Assembly: GCA_028292835.1 (NCBI GenBank)
Contig: JAQGLP010000257.1
Coordinates: forward strand, 1-6,244
Origin: Variovorax sp.
GTDB taxonomy: Bacteria > Pseudomonadota > Gammaproteobacteria > Burkholderiales > Burkholderiaceae_C
DNA length: 6,244 nucleotides
Direction: 5' to 3'
Shown: positions 1 through 5,883 of the stretch, in pieces
Numbering within the stretch: position 1 is the first letter of the stretch
Layout: each line of letters begins with the position of its first letter
Notes under the pieces: model-generated
Database searches by the model: none
Told to the model about the DNA's origin: nothing
Seen by the model: only the letters and a program-made list of their open reading frames with translations
Translations under genes and position numbers: made by a program

Positions 1-182
1 CCGCGCCCGGCGCTCTGGCGCTCGGCCACCAGCAGCACCGGCTTGCAGCGCCCGGCGCGGGCGCGGCGCATCAGCTCGGTGTTGGTCGAATCGATTGCCT
101 CAACGACCTCAACCTCGAAGCCCGGCAGCAGCGGCGCCACCGCCTGCACGATGTCGCGCACGGGCCATTCGAGGCGGGTCAT
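1..182 (-). CDS. birA: Biotin--[acetyl-CoA-carboxylase] ligase (BirA), N-terminal part, cut by window edge
   Basis: Biotin protein ligase makes biotinyl-5'-AMP from biotin and ATP and transfers biotin to the carrier lysine of acetyl-CoA carboxylase and other biotin enzymes in the cytoplasm. Only the first 60 codons and two bases are here. The reading starts at ATG (182-180) with MTRLEWPVRD. It contains the biotin-site signature DSTNTELM at residues 31-38 and ends in AERQSAGR followed by a partial Gly codon, the beginning of the conserved GRGR-type adenylation loop. The STN motif lies only about 32 residues from the start, so there is no room for the N-terminal helix-turn-helix of E. coli BirA. 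This is therefore a catalytic-only (class I) ligase, not expected to repress the biotin operon. No strong Shine-Dalgarno is visible. A TGA in another frame overlaps the ATG but belongs to a shadow reading. The SET gene lies 136 nt upstream in the same direction. Confidence 0.88.
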   Translation of the reverse strand, partial: MTRLEWPVRDIVQAVAPLLPGFEVEVVEAIDSTNTELMRRARAGRCKPVLLVAERQSAGR

Positions 183-230
183 GCGCGGCCCGCCTGCGCG
201 GTTGTGGCCGCGCTGCCAAGCCAGAGGGCG

Positions 231-318
231 GCATACGGCGCCGTCGGGCCGCCCCAAGGCGGCCGCGCCTTCCCCTCGGGGGGTGGCGAAGCACACGAAG
301 TGGCAAGCCGGGGGGCCC
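231..318. repeat. GC-rich intergenic hairpin element (candidate dispersed repeat, may terminate the SET gene)
   Basis: The 136-nt gap between the SET gene stop and birA holds dense inverted-repeat structure. GGCCGCC (247-253) pairs with GGCGGCC (258-264) around a CCAA loop. An outer GGCGC (237-241) pairs with GCGCC (265-269) after an asymmetric bulge. CCCC-TC-GGGG (272-281) follows, and then the string GCGAAGCACACGAAGTGGCAAGC (about 286-308), which contains a short CGAAG/CGAAG direct repeat. From memory, similar CCCTCGGGGGG...GCGAAGCACACGAAG strings recur between genes in Comamonadaceae, so this may be one copy of a dispersed element. The position just after the SET stop codon fits transcript termination on the minus strand, but there is no clean T-tract after the stem. 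The family assignment is from recollection, not from a search. Confidence 0.45.
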
Positions 319-798
319 TCATCTTTTTCGGCGCTTGGGCGCGAGCATCGTGCCGCGGCAGTGCGCGGCGCCGCACCAGCAGGCAAACTCGGCCTTGAGC
401 CTGGAGGTGTAGCGCTCGTCGATCACCAGGCCGTAGTCGTAGTTGAGTTCCTCGCCGGCCGCGATGTCGCGCAGCGCGCGGATGAAGACGCGCCCGCCCT
501 CCTCGTCAGCCCGGCAGTTCGGCTCGCACGAGTGGTTGATCCACTTGGCCGAGTTGCCGTTGACGTTGCCGTCGATCACGTGCTGGTCGTCGATGTGGAA
601 GTAGAAGGTGTGGTTGGGCTGCGCCGGATCGTGCGGGTGGCGGCGTAGCGCCTCTTCCCAGTCGATGACCTCGCCCGTGTATTCCATCACCAGCTCGCCC
701 TCGGCGATGCCCCGCAGCGCGAACACGCCCTTGCCGTGCACGCCCGAGCGGCGTGTCTGCAGCCGTCGGCCACGGGGCGGTGGGGTTTTTGAGGGCAT
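319..798 (-). CDS. SET-domain protein-lysine N-methyltransferase, 159 aa
   Basis: This is a compact stand-alone SET methyltransferase expected to transfer methyl groups from S-adenosylmethionine to lysine side chains of a protein. All landmarks are present: the SAM-binding HGKGVFA (residues 21-27), YTGEV (40-44), the NHSCEPNC core (88-95), GEELNYDYG (115-123) with the catalytic-site tyrosine region, and a post-SET zinc motif CWCGAAHC (140-147, CxCx4C). In SET enzymes of this type the post-SET cysteines bind zinc together with the Cys of NHSC. The protein ends in a basic KRRKR tail. The start at 798 (MPSKTPPPRG) is chosen because homology-like sequence begins right after it. The open frame continues upstream to about 1173, but that part reads as low-complexity shadow sequence and would overlap topB. 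No strong ribosome site is seen. The gene is divergent from topB and upstream of birA. The natural substrate is unknown. Confidence 0.9.
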   Translation of the reverse strand: MPSKTPPPRGRRLQTRRSGVHGKGVFALRGIAEGELVMEYTGEVIDWEEALRRHPHDPAQPNHTFYFHIDDQHVIDGNVNGNSAKWINHSCEPNCRADEEGGRVFIRALRDIAAGEELNYDYGLVIDERYTSRLKAEFACWCGAAHCRGTMLAPKRRKR

Positions 799-829
799 CG
801 CCGAAGTCTGGTAGGTTGAATATGCACAG

Positions 830-858
830 GCGCGTGCGCAGGTGCGTGCGCACACGCG
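830..858. repeat. Alternating purine-pyrimidine (Z-DNA-prone) tract in the divergent SET/topB region
   Basis: Positions 830-840 and 842-858 are strictly alternating purine-pyrimidine, mostly GC and GT/CA steps, broken only at 841. The second tract includes the palindrome GTGCGCAC (846-853) and a small GCGTG/CACGC hairpin (844-848 with 853-857). It lies 32-60 nt upstream of the SET start codon, on the SET side of the intergenic region shared with topB. Such sequences can flip to left-handed DNA under negative supercoiling. Whether that happens here is inference. Confidence 0.55.
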
Positions 859-868
859 AGAACCGCGG

Positions 869-874
869 ATTGTA
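869..874 (-). promoter_or_regulatory. Candidate -10 element for the SET gene
   Basis: TACAAT on the minus strand (874 to 869) differs from TATAAT at one position and lies about 70 nt upstream of the chosen SET start codon. No recognisable TTGACA-like -35 lies 16-18 nt farther upstream, so this is a weak prediction. The alternating purine-pyrimidine tract falls between this element and the start codon. Confidence 0.25.
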
Positions 875-933
875 GGCATGCCCATGCGGGGCGCATGGCG
901 TGCCGCCGCCACTTTCCGGCGCCGCAAGCCGCC

Positions 934-969
934 CGGGACCGGGACCGGGACGGCCGGCCCCGGTCTCGG
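934..969 (+). repeat. Triple CGGGAC tandem repeat folding into a hairpin upstream of topB
   Basis: CGGGAC is repeated three times without interruption (934-939, 940-945, 946-951). Bases 939-949 can pair with 959-969 (CCGGTCTCGG side) as an 11-bp stem with one G-U pair and a 9-nt loop ACGGCCGGC. The structure ends about 63 nt before the preferred topB start codon, so it could sit in the topB 5' untranslated leader or in its promoter. No T-run follows, so a classical terminator or attenuator is not supported. Confidence 0.5.
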
Positions 970-1032
970 GATGGCTGGATGCGGACAGCGGCTCCATGCC
1001 GGAGCGACCGAATTTTTAGGATGATGGGTCAA

Positions 1033-4017
1033 ATGAAGACTTTGGTAATTGCGGAAAAGCCCTCGGTGGCGCAGGACATCGTGCGTGCGCTCACGCCGAC
1101 AGCGGGCAAGTTCGACAAGCACGACGAGTATTTCGAGAGCGAACACTATGTCGTGACCAGCGCGGTCGGCCACCTGGTCGAGATCCAGGCGCCCGAGGAG
1201 TTCGACGTCAAGCGCGGCAAGTGGAGCTTCGCCAACCTGCCGGTGATCCCGCCGCGCTTCGACCTGAAGCCGGTCGACAAGACCAGGACCCGGCTCAACG
1301 CCGTCGTCAAGCAGGCCAAGCGCAAGGACGTGACGCAGCTCATCAACGCGTGCGACGCGGGGCGCGAGGGCGAACTCATCTTCCGGCTGATCGAGCAGTA
1401 CGCGGGCGGCGGCAAGCCGCTGGGCAAGCCGGTCAAGCGGCTGTGGCTGCAGTCGATGACGCCGCAGGCGATCCGCGACGGCTTCGGGCAGCTGCGCAGC
1501 GAGGCCCAGATGCAGGGCCTGGCCGATGCGGCGCGCTCGCGCTCAGAGGCCGACTGGCTGGTCGGCATCAACGGCACGCGCGCCATGACCGCCTTCAACT
1601 CGCGCGACGGCGGCTTCTTCCTGACCACCGTGGGGCGCGTGCAGACGCCCACGCTGTCGGTGGTGGTGGAGCGCGAGGAGAAGATCCGCAAGTTCGTCAG
1701 CCGCGACTACTGGGAAGTCCACGGCACCTTCCAGGCCGAGACCGGCCCCTACCCGGGCAAGTGGTTCGATCCCCAGTTCAGGAAGCCGCCGCCCGGCCCG
1801 GACGGCCTGCCCGACCCCGAGCAGCGCGCCGACCGCGTCTGGAACGAGCGCCAAGCGCGCGAGATCGCCGACGCGGCCCGCAGCCAGCCCGCGACCGTGA
1901 CGGAAGAGAGCAAGCCCACCACGCAGGCCTCGCCGCTGCTGTTCGACCTGACCTCGCTGCAGCGCGAGGCCAACGGACGCTTCGGCTTCTCGGCCAAAAC
2001 CACGCTGGCGCTCGCCCAGAGCCTCTATGAGCGGCACAAGGCGCTGACCTACCCGCGCACCGACGCGCGCGCGCTGCCCGAGGACTACCTGCCGGTGGTC
2101 CAGCAAACGATGGGCATGCTGGCCGCGAGCGGCATGCGGCACCTGGCGCCCTTCGCGCAGCAGGCGGTCGACGGCCAGTACGTCAAGCCCAGCAAGCGCA
2201 TCTTCGACAACGCCAAGGTCAGCGACCACTTCGCGATCATCCCGACGCTGCAGGCGCCCAGCGGCCTGTCCGACGCCGAGCAGAAGCTCTACGACTTCGT
2301 GGTGCGGCGCTTCCTGTCGGTGTTCTTCCCGAGCGCCGAGTACCAGGTCACGACGCGCATCAGCACGGTCGAGCGGGACGGCCGGAAGTACCCGTTCCGC
2401 AGCGACGGCAAGGTGCTGGTCAAGGCCGGCTGGCTCGCGATCTACGGCAAGGAGGCGCAGGAGGCCGAACCGGGCGCCGACGACAAGGACGGCAAGCGGC
2501 TGGTCCTTGTGAAGCCCGGCGAGATCGTGACGGCCGAATCGGTCGATCCCAAGGCGCTGAAGACCCGGCCGCCGGCACGCTACTCGGAAGCCACGCTGCT
2601 CGGCGCCATGGAGGGTGCCGGCAAGACCATCGACGACGACGAACTGCGCGAGGCCATGCAGGAAAAGGGCCTGGGAACGCCCGCCACGCGCGCCGCCATC
2701 ATCGAGGGGCTGATCGCCGAGAAGTACATGCTGCGCGAAGGCCGCGAACTGATCCCGACCGCCAAGGCGTTCCAGCTCATGACGCTCTTGCGCGGCCTGG
2801 GCGTGGAGGAGCTCTCCCGCGCGGAACTCACCGGCGACTGGGAGTACAAGCTCGCGCAGATGGAAAAAGGGGCCCTGAGCCGCGACAGCTTCATGCGCGA
2901 GATCGCCGCCATGACCGAGCACATCGTCAGGAAGGCCAAGGAGTACGACCGCGACACCGTGCCGGGCGACTACGCGACGCTGGCCGCGCCCTGCCCGAAC
3001 TGCGGCGGCGTGGTGCGCGAGAACTACCGGCGCTACGCCTGCATCGGCCGGCCGGGCAGCGGCGCGAGCGACATCGGCTGCGGCTTCTCCTTCGGCAAGT
3101 CGCCCGCGGGCCGCACCTTCGAGGTGGCCGAGGCCGAGGCGCTGCTGCGCGAGCACCGCATCGGCCCGCTGGAGGGCTTCCGCTCCAAGGCCGGCTGGCC
3201 CTTCACCGCCGAGATCGTGCTCAAGCCCGACGAGGAAACGGCCAACTGGAAGCTCGAGTTCGACTTTGGCGACGAGAAGAAGGCCGAGACCGGCGAGATC
3301 GTCGACTTCGCCGGGCAGGGCTCGCTCGGGCCCTGCCCCAAGTGCGCGGCGCACGTGTTCGAGCACGGCGCCAACTACGTCTGCGAGCGCTCGGTGCCCA
3401 CGGCCGCGCAGCCGACGCCGAGCTGCGACTTCAAGACCGGCAAGGTCATCCTGCAGCAGCCGGTGGAGCGCGAGCAGATGCACAAGCTGCTGGCCACGGG
3501 CAAGACCGACCTGCTCGACAAGTTCGTCTCGATGCGCACGCGCCGCGCCTTCAAGGCCTTCCTCGCGTGGAACAAGGACGAGGGCAAGGTGGCGTTCGAG
3601 TTCGCGCCGTCGAAATTCCCGCCGCGCAAGACCTTTGCCAAACCTGCGGCCGTGGCCAAAAAGACAGCGGCGGCCGCAGGCGGGACGGGCGCCGCAGTCG
3701 AAAAAACCGCCCAGACCGCAGCGAAGAAGCCGGTGGCCCGGAAGGTCGCCGCCAAGAAGGCCGCGACGCCCCGGGCGCCGCGCAAGCCCGGTGCCGGCCT
3801 GCAGCCGAGCGAGGCGCTGGCCGCCGTCATCGGCGCCGAGCCGGTGGCGCGCACCGAGGTCATCAAGAAGCTGTGGGACTACATCAAGGTCCACGGCCTG
3901 CAGGACGCGGCCAACAAACGCGCCATCAACGCCGACGCCAAGCTGCGCGCCGTGTTCGGCAAGGACCAGGTCACGATGTTCGAGCTGGCGGGCATTGCCG
4001 GCAAGCACTTGGCGTGA
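1033..4017 (+). CDS. topB: DNA topoisomerase III (type IA) with C-terminal lysine-rich linker and SWIB domain, 994 aa
   Basis: This enzyme passes single DNA strands through a transient 5'-phosphotyrosine break to relax or decatenate DNA. The Toprim domain opens with LVIAEKPSVAQ (residues 4-14; Glu8) and has CDAGREGE (107-114; Asp108, Glu112). The catalytic tyrosine is Tyr340 in LTYPRTDARALP. FLTTVGRVQTPTL (196-208) and KGLGTPATRA (545-554) are further family motifs. Two zinc-ribbon plus Toprim C-terminal-repeat units follow: Cys654/657/670/683 with a repeat at about 693-746, and Cys768/771/784/798 with a repeat at about 802-861. Residues 868-922 are rich in Lys, Ala, Pro and Arg and resemble bacterial H1-like tails. 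Residues 923-994 are a full SWIB domain (RTEVIKKLWDYI, QVTMFEL). E. coli TopB is about 650 aa, so the extra length is this tail. ATG 1033 is chosen for MKTLVIAEKPS, with AGGA at 1018-1021. In-frame ATGs at 1021 and 1024 are alternatives. The gene is divergent from the SET gene. Confidence 0.95.
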   Translation: MKTLVIAEKPSVAQDIVRALTPTAGKFDKHDEYFESEHYVVTSAVGHLVEIQAPEEFDVKRGKWSFANLPVIPPRFDLKPVDKTRTRLNAVVKQAKRKDVTQLINACDAGREGELIFRLIEQYAGGGKPLGKPVKRLWLQSMTPQAIRDGFGQLRSEAQMQGLADAARSRSEADWLVGINGTRAMTAFNSRDGGFFLTTVGRVQTPTLSVVVEREEKIRKFVSRDYWEVHGTFQAETGPYPGKWFDPQFRKPPPGPDGLPDPEQRADRVWNERQAREIADAARSQPATVTEESKPTTQASPLLFDLTSLQREANGRFGFSAKTTLALAQSLYERHKALTYPRTDARALPEDYLPVVQQTMGMLAASGMRHLAPFAQQAVDGQYVKPSKRIFDNAKVSDHFAIIPTLQAPSGLSDAEQKLYDFVVRRFLSVFFPSAEYQVTTRISTVERDGRKYPFRSDGKVLVKAGWLAIYGKEAQEAEPGADDKDGKRLVLVKPGEIVTAESVDPKALKTRPPARYSEATLLGAMEGAGKTIDDDELREAMQEKGLGTPATRAAIIEGLIAEKYMLREGRELIPTAKAFQLMTLLRGLGVEELSRAELTGDWEYKLAQMEKGALSRDSFMREIAAMTEHIVRKAKEYDRDTVPGDYATLAAPCPNCGGVVRENYRRYACIGRPGSGASDIGCGFSFGKSPAGRTFEVAEAEALLREHRIGPLEGFRSKAGWPFTAEIVLKPDEETANWKLEFDFGDEKKAETGEIVDFAGQGSLGPCPKCAAHVFEHGANYVCERSVPTAAQPTPSCDFKTGKVILQQPVEREQMHKLLATGKTDLLDKFVSMRTRRAFKAFLAWNKDEGKVAFEFAPSKFPPRKTFAKPAAVAKKTAAAAGGTGAAVEKTAQTAAKKPVARKVAAKKAATPRAPRKPGAGLQPSEALAAVIGAEPVARTEVIKKLWDYIKVHGLQDAANKRAINADAKLRAVFGKDQVTMFELAGIAGKHLA

Positions 4018-4055
4018 GCAGGCATGCCGGTCTCCACGCTTTTGACGGAGTTTCC

Positions 4056-4238
4056 ATGAAACCCCTGCTGACCGCCGTCCTTCTCGTGCTTGCGATGGGC
4101 TTGGTGTCGGCGTGTGCCGCGCCGCGCGGCGCTGTCGGCGAACGCGGCACCGACAACCAAGCCGGCGCCACGAGCGGTGGCGTCGAGGTGTTCGGCACCA
4201 TCGATGCGGGCGTGAGCCGCACGCGGTCCAGCCCCTAG
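4056..4238 (+). CDS. Small secreted lipoprotein, 60 aa, function unknown
   Basis: The product has a 19-residue signal peptide (MKPLLTAVLLVLAMGLVSA) followed by Cys20. The lipobox VSAC predicts cleavage by signal peptidase II and lipid attachment at Cys20. The mature part is only 41 residues, begins CAAPRG, has a Gly/Ala-rich stretch and ends with VEVFGTIDAGVSRTRSSP. The phrase FGTIDAGV resembles the first beta-strand of Gram-negative general porins (typically LYGVVDAGV). This may reflect descent from a porin N-terminus or a shared short motif, and no barrel is present. A good ribosome site, GGAG at 4047-4050, lies 5 nt before the ATG. The gene starts 38 nt after topB on the same strand, so co-transcription is possible, although nothing links the functions. 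I cannot name a family with certainty. Confidence 0.75.
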   Translation: MKPLLTAVLLVLAMGLVSACAAPRGAVGERGTDNQAGATSGGVEVFGTIDAGVSRTRSSP

Positions 4239-4239
4239 G

Positions 4240-4286
4240 CCGCAGGCCGCAATGACCGGGTTCATCCCGGCCACTGCGGCCTGCGG
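4240..4286. terminator. Strong hairpin between convergent genes, candidate bidirectional terminator
   Basis: CCGCAGGCCGCA (4240-4251) is perfectly complementary to TGCGGCCTGCGG (4275-4286), a 12-bp stem. An inner CCGGG (4256-4260) pairs with CCCGG (4266-4270) around TTCAT, giving an almost continuous long hairpin. It starts one base after the lipoprotein stop codon and ends 10 bases from the permease stop codon on the other strand, so it can end transcription from both sides. No T-tract is present on either side, as is common in very GC-rich genomes. Confidence 0.7.
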
Positions 4287-4296
4287 GCAGTCGGGG

Positions 4297-5883
4297 CTAG
4301 TGGTGGCCCGCCAGCGGTTTCCTGCTCCTGGGCAGGGGCGTGGCGGAGCCGTGCGCCGAGGATTCACCGTCGATCCGCGGAGACCGCCGTCCGCCCGCTT
4401 CCTGGCCATTGACCGGCACCTCGTTGCCTTGGGCGTCGTAGAGCACGCCATCGAGGTAGTGGTCGCCATGCTGGAAAGCTTCCAGCTGCTCCGGTGTCAG
4501 CGACCGGGGGTTGCTGCCCGCCACGAAGACCGACTGATCCTCGGTGTTGCCGGCCTTGATGTGGTTGAAGAGGATGTTCAGCAGGATGGCCATCACGGCC
4601 GACGAGCTGATGCCGGAGTGGAAGATGGTGCCGAACCACGCCGGAAAATGCTCGTAGAAGTCCGGCTTGGCGATCGGGATCATGCCGAAGGCGATGGAGG
4701 TCGCGACCACCACCAGGTTCATGTTGTTCTCGTACTCGACCCGCGCCAGGGTGCGGATGCCGCTGGCGGCCACCGAGCCGAACAGGACCACCCCGGCGCC
4801 CCCCAACACCGGCATCGGGATGGCCGCGACCACCCGGCCGAGCACCGGCAGCAGGCCCAGCACCACCAGAATGGCGCCGCCCGCGGCCACCACATAGCGG
4901 CTCTTGACCTTGGTAACGGCCACCAGGCCGACGTTCTGCGCGAAGGCGCTCTGCGTGAACGAGCCGAAGATCGGCGCGATCGCGCTGGAGATCATGTCCG
5001 CCCGCAGGCCGTCGCCGAGCCGGCGGGTGTCCACGTGGGTGTCGACGATCTCGCCGATGGCCAGGATGTCGGCCGACGTCTCCACCAGGATCACCAGCAT
5101 GACGATGCACATGGAGACGATGGCGGCCAGCTGGAAGGTGGGCATGCCGAAGTGGAACGGGGTCGGGAAGGCCACGATCGGGCCATTGGACACCTTGGAG
5201 AAGTCCGTCATGCCGGTGGCGACCGCGATGAAGGTACCGATCACGATGGCCAGCAGGATGGACAGCCGGGAGATCATGGCGCTCTTGACCTTGCTCAGGA
5301 GCAGCACCACCGCCAGCGTCGCCGCGGCCAGGCCGATGTTCGCCATGCTGCCGTAGTTGGGGGCCCTGGAATTGCCGCCCATCGCCCAGTTCGCGGTCAC
5401 CGGCATCAGGGTCAGCCCGATGGTGGTGATGACCGTGCCGGTGACCACCGGCGGAAAAAAGTGAATGATCTTGGAGAAGAGCGGCGTGATGACCAGCCCG
5501 ACGAGCGAGGCCGCGATGACGGCCCCGAAGATCACGCCGAGGCTCGCCGGCCCGCCGTTGGTCGAGACGATGGCGAGTATGGTCGAGACACTGGCAAAGG
5601 AGACGCCCTGCACCAGGGGCAGCTGGGCGCCGAAGAACGGCAGGCCCAGGGTCTGCAGCAGGGTCGCCAGGCCGCCCATGAAGAGGCAGGCGGCAATCAG
5701 CAATCCGATATCGCCCGGGCTGAGGCCGGCCGCCTGGCCGACGATGAGGGGGACGGCGATGATGCCGCCGTACATGGTCAGTACGTGCTGGAGACCATAG
5801 ACAAGACAGTTGGCAACTCCAAGTCGCTCATCCTCAGGGCGCTGTGGCTTGCTCATGACGGGTTCGGTGACGGTCTTCTGCAT
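4297..5883 (-). CDS. NCS2-family purine permease (xanthine/uric acid type), 528 aa
   Basis: This is an inner-membrane nucleobase:cation symporter-2 that imports a purine, most likely xanthine or uric acid, with protons. Hydrophobic segments fill residues about 24-440, consistent with the family's 14 membrane segments. Signature sites are YGLQHVL with Gln32-His33 in the first segment, ETSAD (Glu268), Asp296 placed 20 residues before Gln316, and QNVG (316-319) followed by VAVTKVKSR. By comparison with E. coli XanQ these align with the essential Glu272, Asp304, Gln324 and Asn325. The QNVG form and the PEDERLGV lead-in place it nearer the YgfU/PbuX side than uracil permeases, but the substrate is not certain. 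About 86 hydrophilic residues follow the last membrane segment, longer than usual. The start is ambiguous: ATG 5883 (MQKTVTE) or ATG 5856 (MSKPQRPED), with no clear ribosome site for either. It is convergent with the lipoprotein gene. Confidence 0.9.
   Translation of the reverse strand: MQKTVTEPVMSKPQRPEDERLGVANCLVYGLQHVLTMYGGIIAVPLIVGQAAGLSPGDIGLLIAACLFMGGLATLLQTLGLPFFGAQLPLVQGVSFASVSTILAIVSTNGGPASLGVIFGAVIAASLVGLVITPLFSKIIHFFPPVVTGTVITTIGLTLMPVTANWAMGGNSRAPNYGSMANIGLAAATLAVVLLLSKVKSAMISRLSILLAIVIGTFIAVATGMTDFSKVSNGPIVAFPTPFHFGMPTFQLAAIVSMCIVMLVILVETSADILAIGEIVDTHVDTRRLGDGLRADMISSAIAPIFGSFTQSAFAQNVGLVAVTKVKSRYVVAAGGAILVVLGLLPVLGRVVAAIPMPVLGGAGVVLFGSVAASGIRTLARVEYENNMNLVVVATSIAFGMIPIAKPDFYEHFPAWFGTIFHSGISSSAVMAILLNILFNHIKAGNTEDQSVFVAGSNPRSLTPEQLEAFQHGDHYLDGVLYDAQGNEVPVNGQEAGGRRSPRIDGESSAHGSATPLPRSRKPLAGHH

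Noticed and set aside
43..648. Plus-strand open frame across birA start, repeat and SET gene
   Set aside because: It is antisense to two genes with clear conserved motifs, and the translation has no recognisable features.
895..1032. N-terminal extension of TopB to an ATG at 895
   Set aside because: The family start MKTLVIAEKPS is at 1033. The upstream 46 codons are Arg/Pro-rich and cover the hairpin and promoter region.
799..1173. N-terminal extension of the SET protein to the start of the open frame
   Set aside because: The extra residues are Pro/Arg/Cys-rich with no family likeness, and the extension would overlap the 5' end of topB and the whole divergent promoter region.
1354..1374. Loss of the second Toprim Asp as a sign of a dead topoisomerase
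   Set aside because: The DAGREGE form occurs in functional topoisomerase III subfamilies, and the catalytic Tyr340 and all other motifs are intact.
1543..4008. An 821-codon open reading frame antisense to topB
   Set aside because: It mirrors the topB coding strand in GC-rich DNA. The translation is low-complexity (Leu, Gly, Arg, Ala, His-rich) with no recognisable domain, while the plus strand has all topoisomerase motifs.
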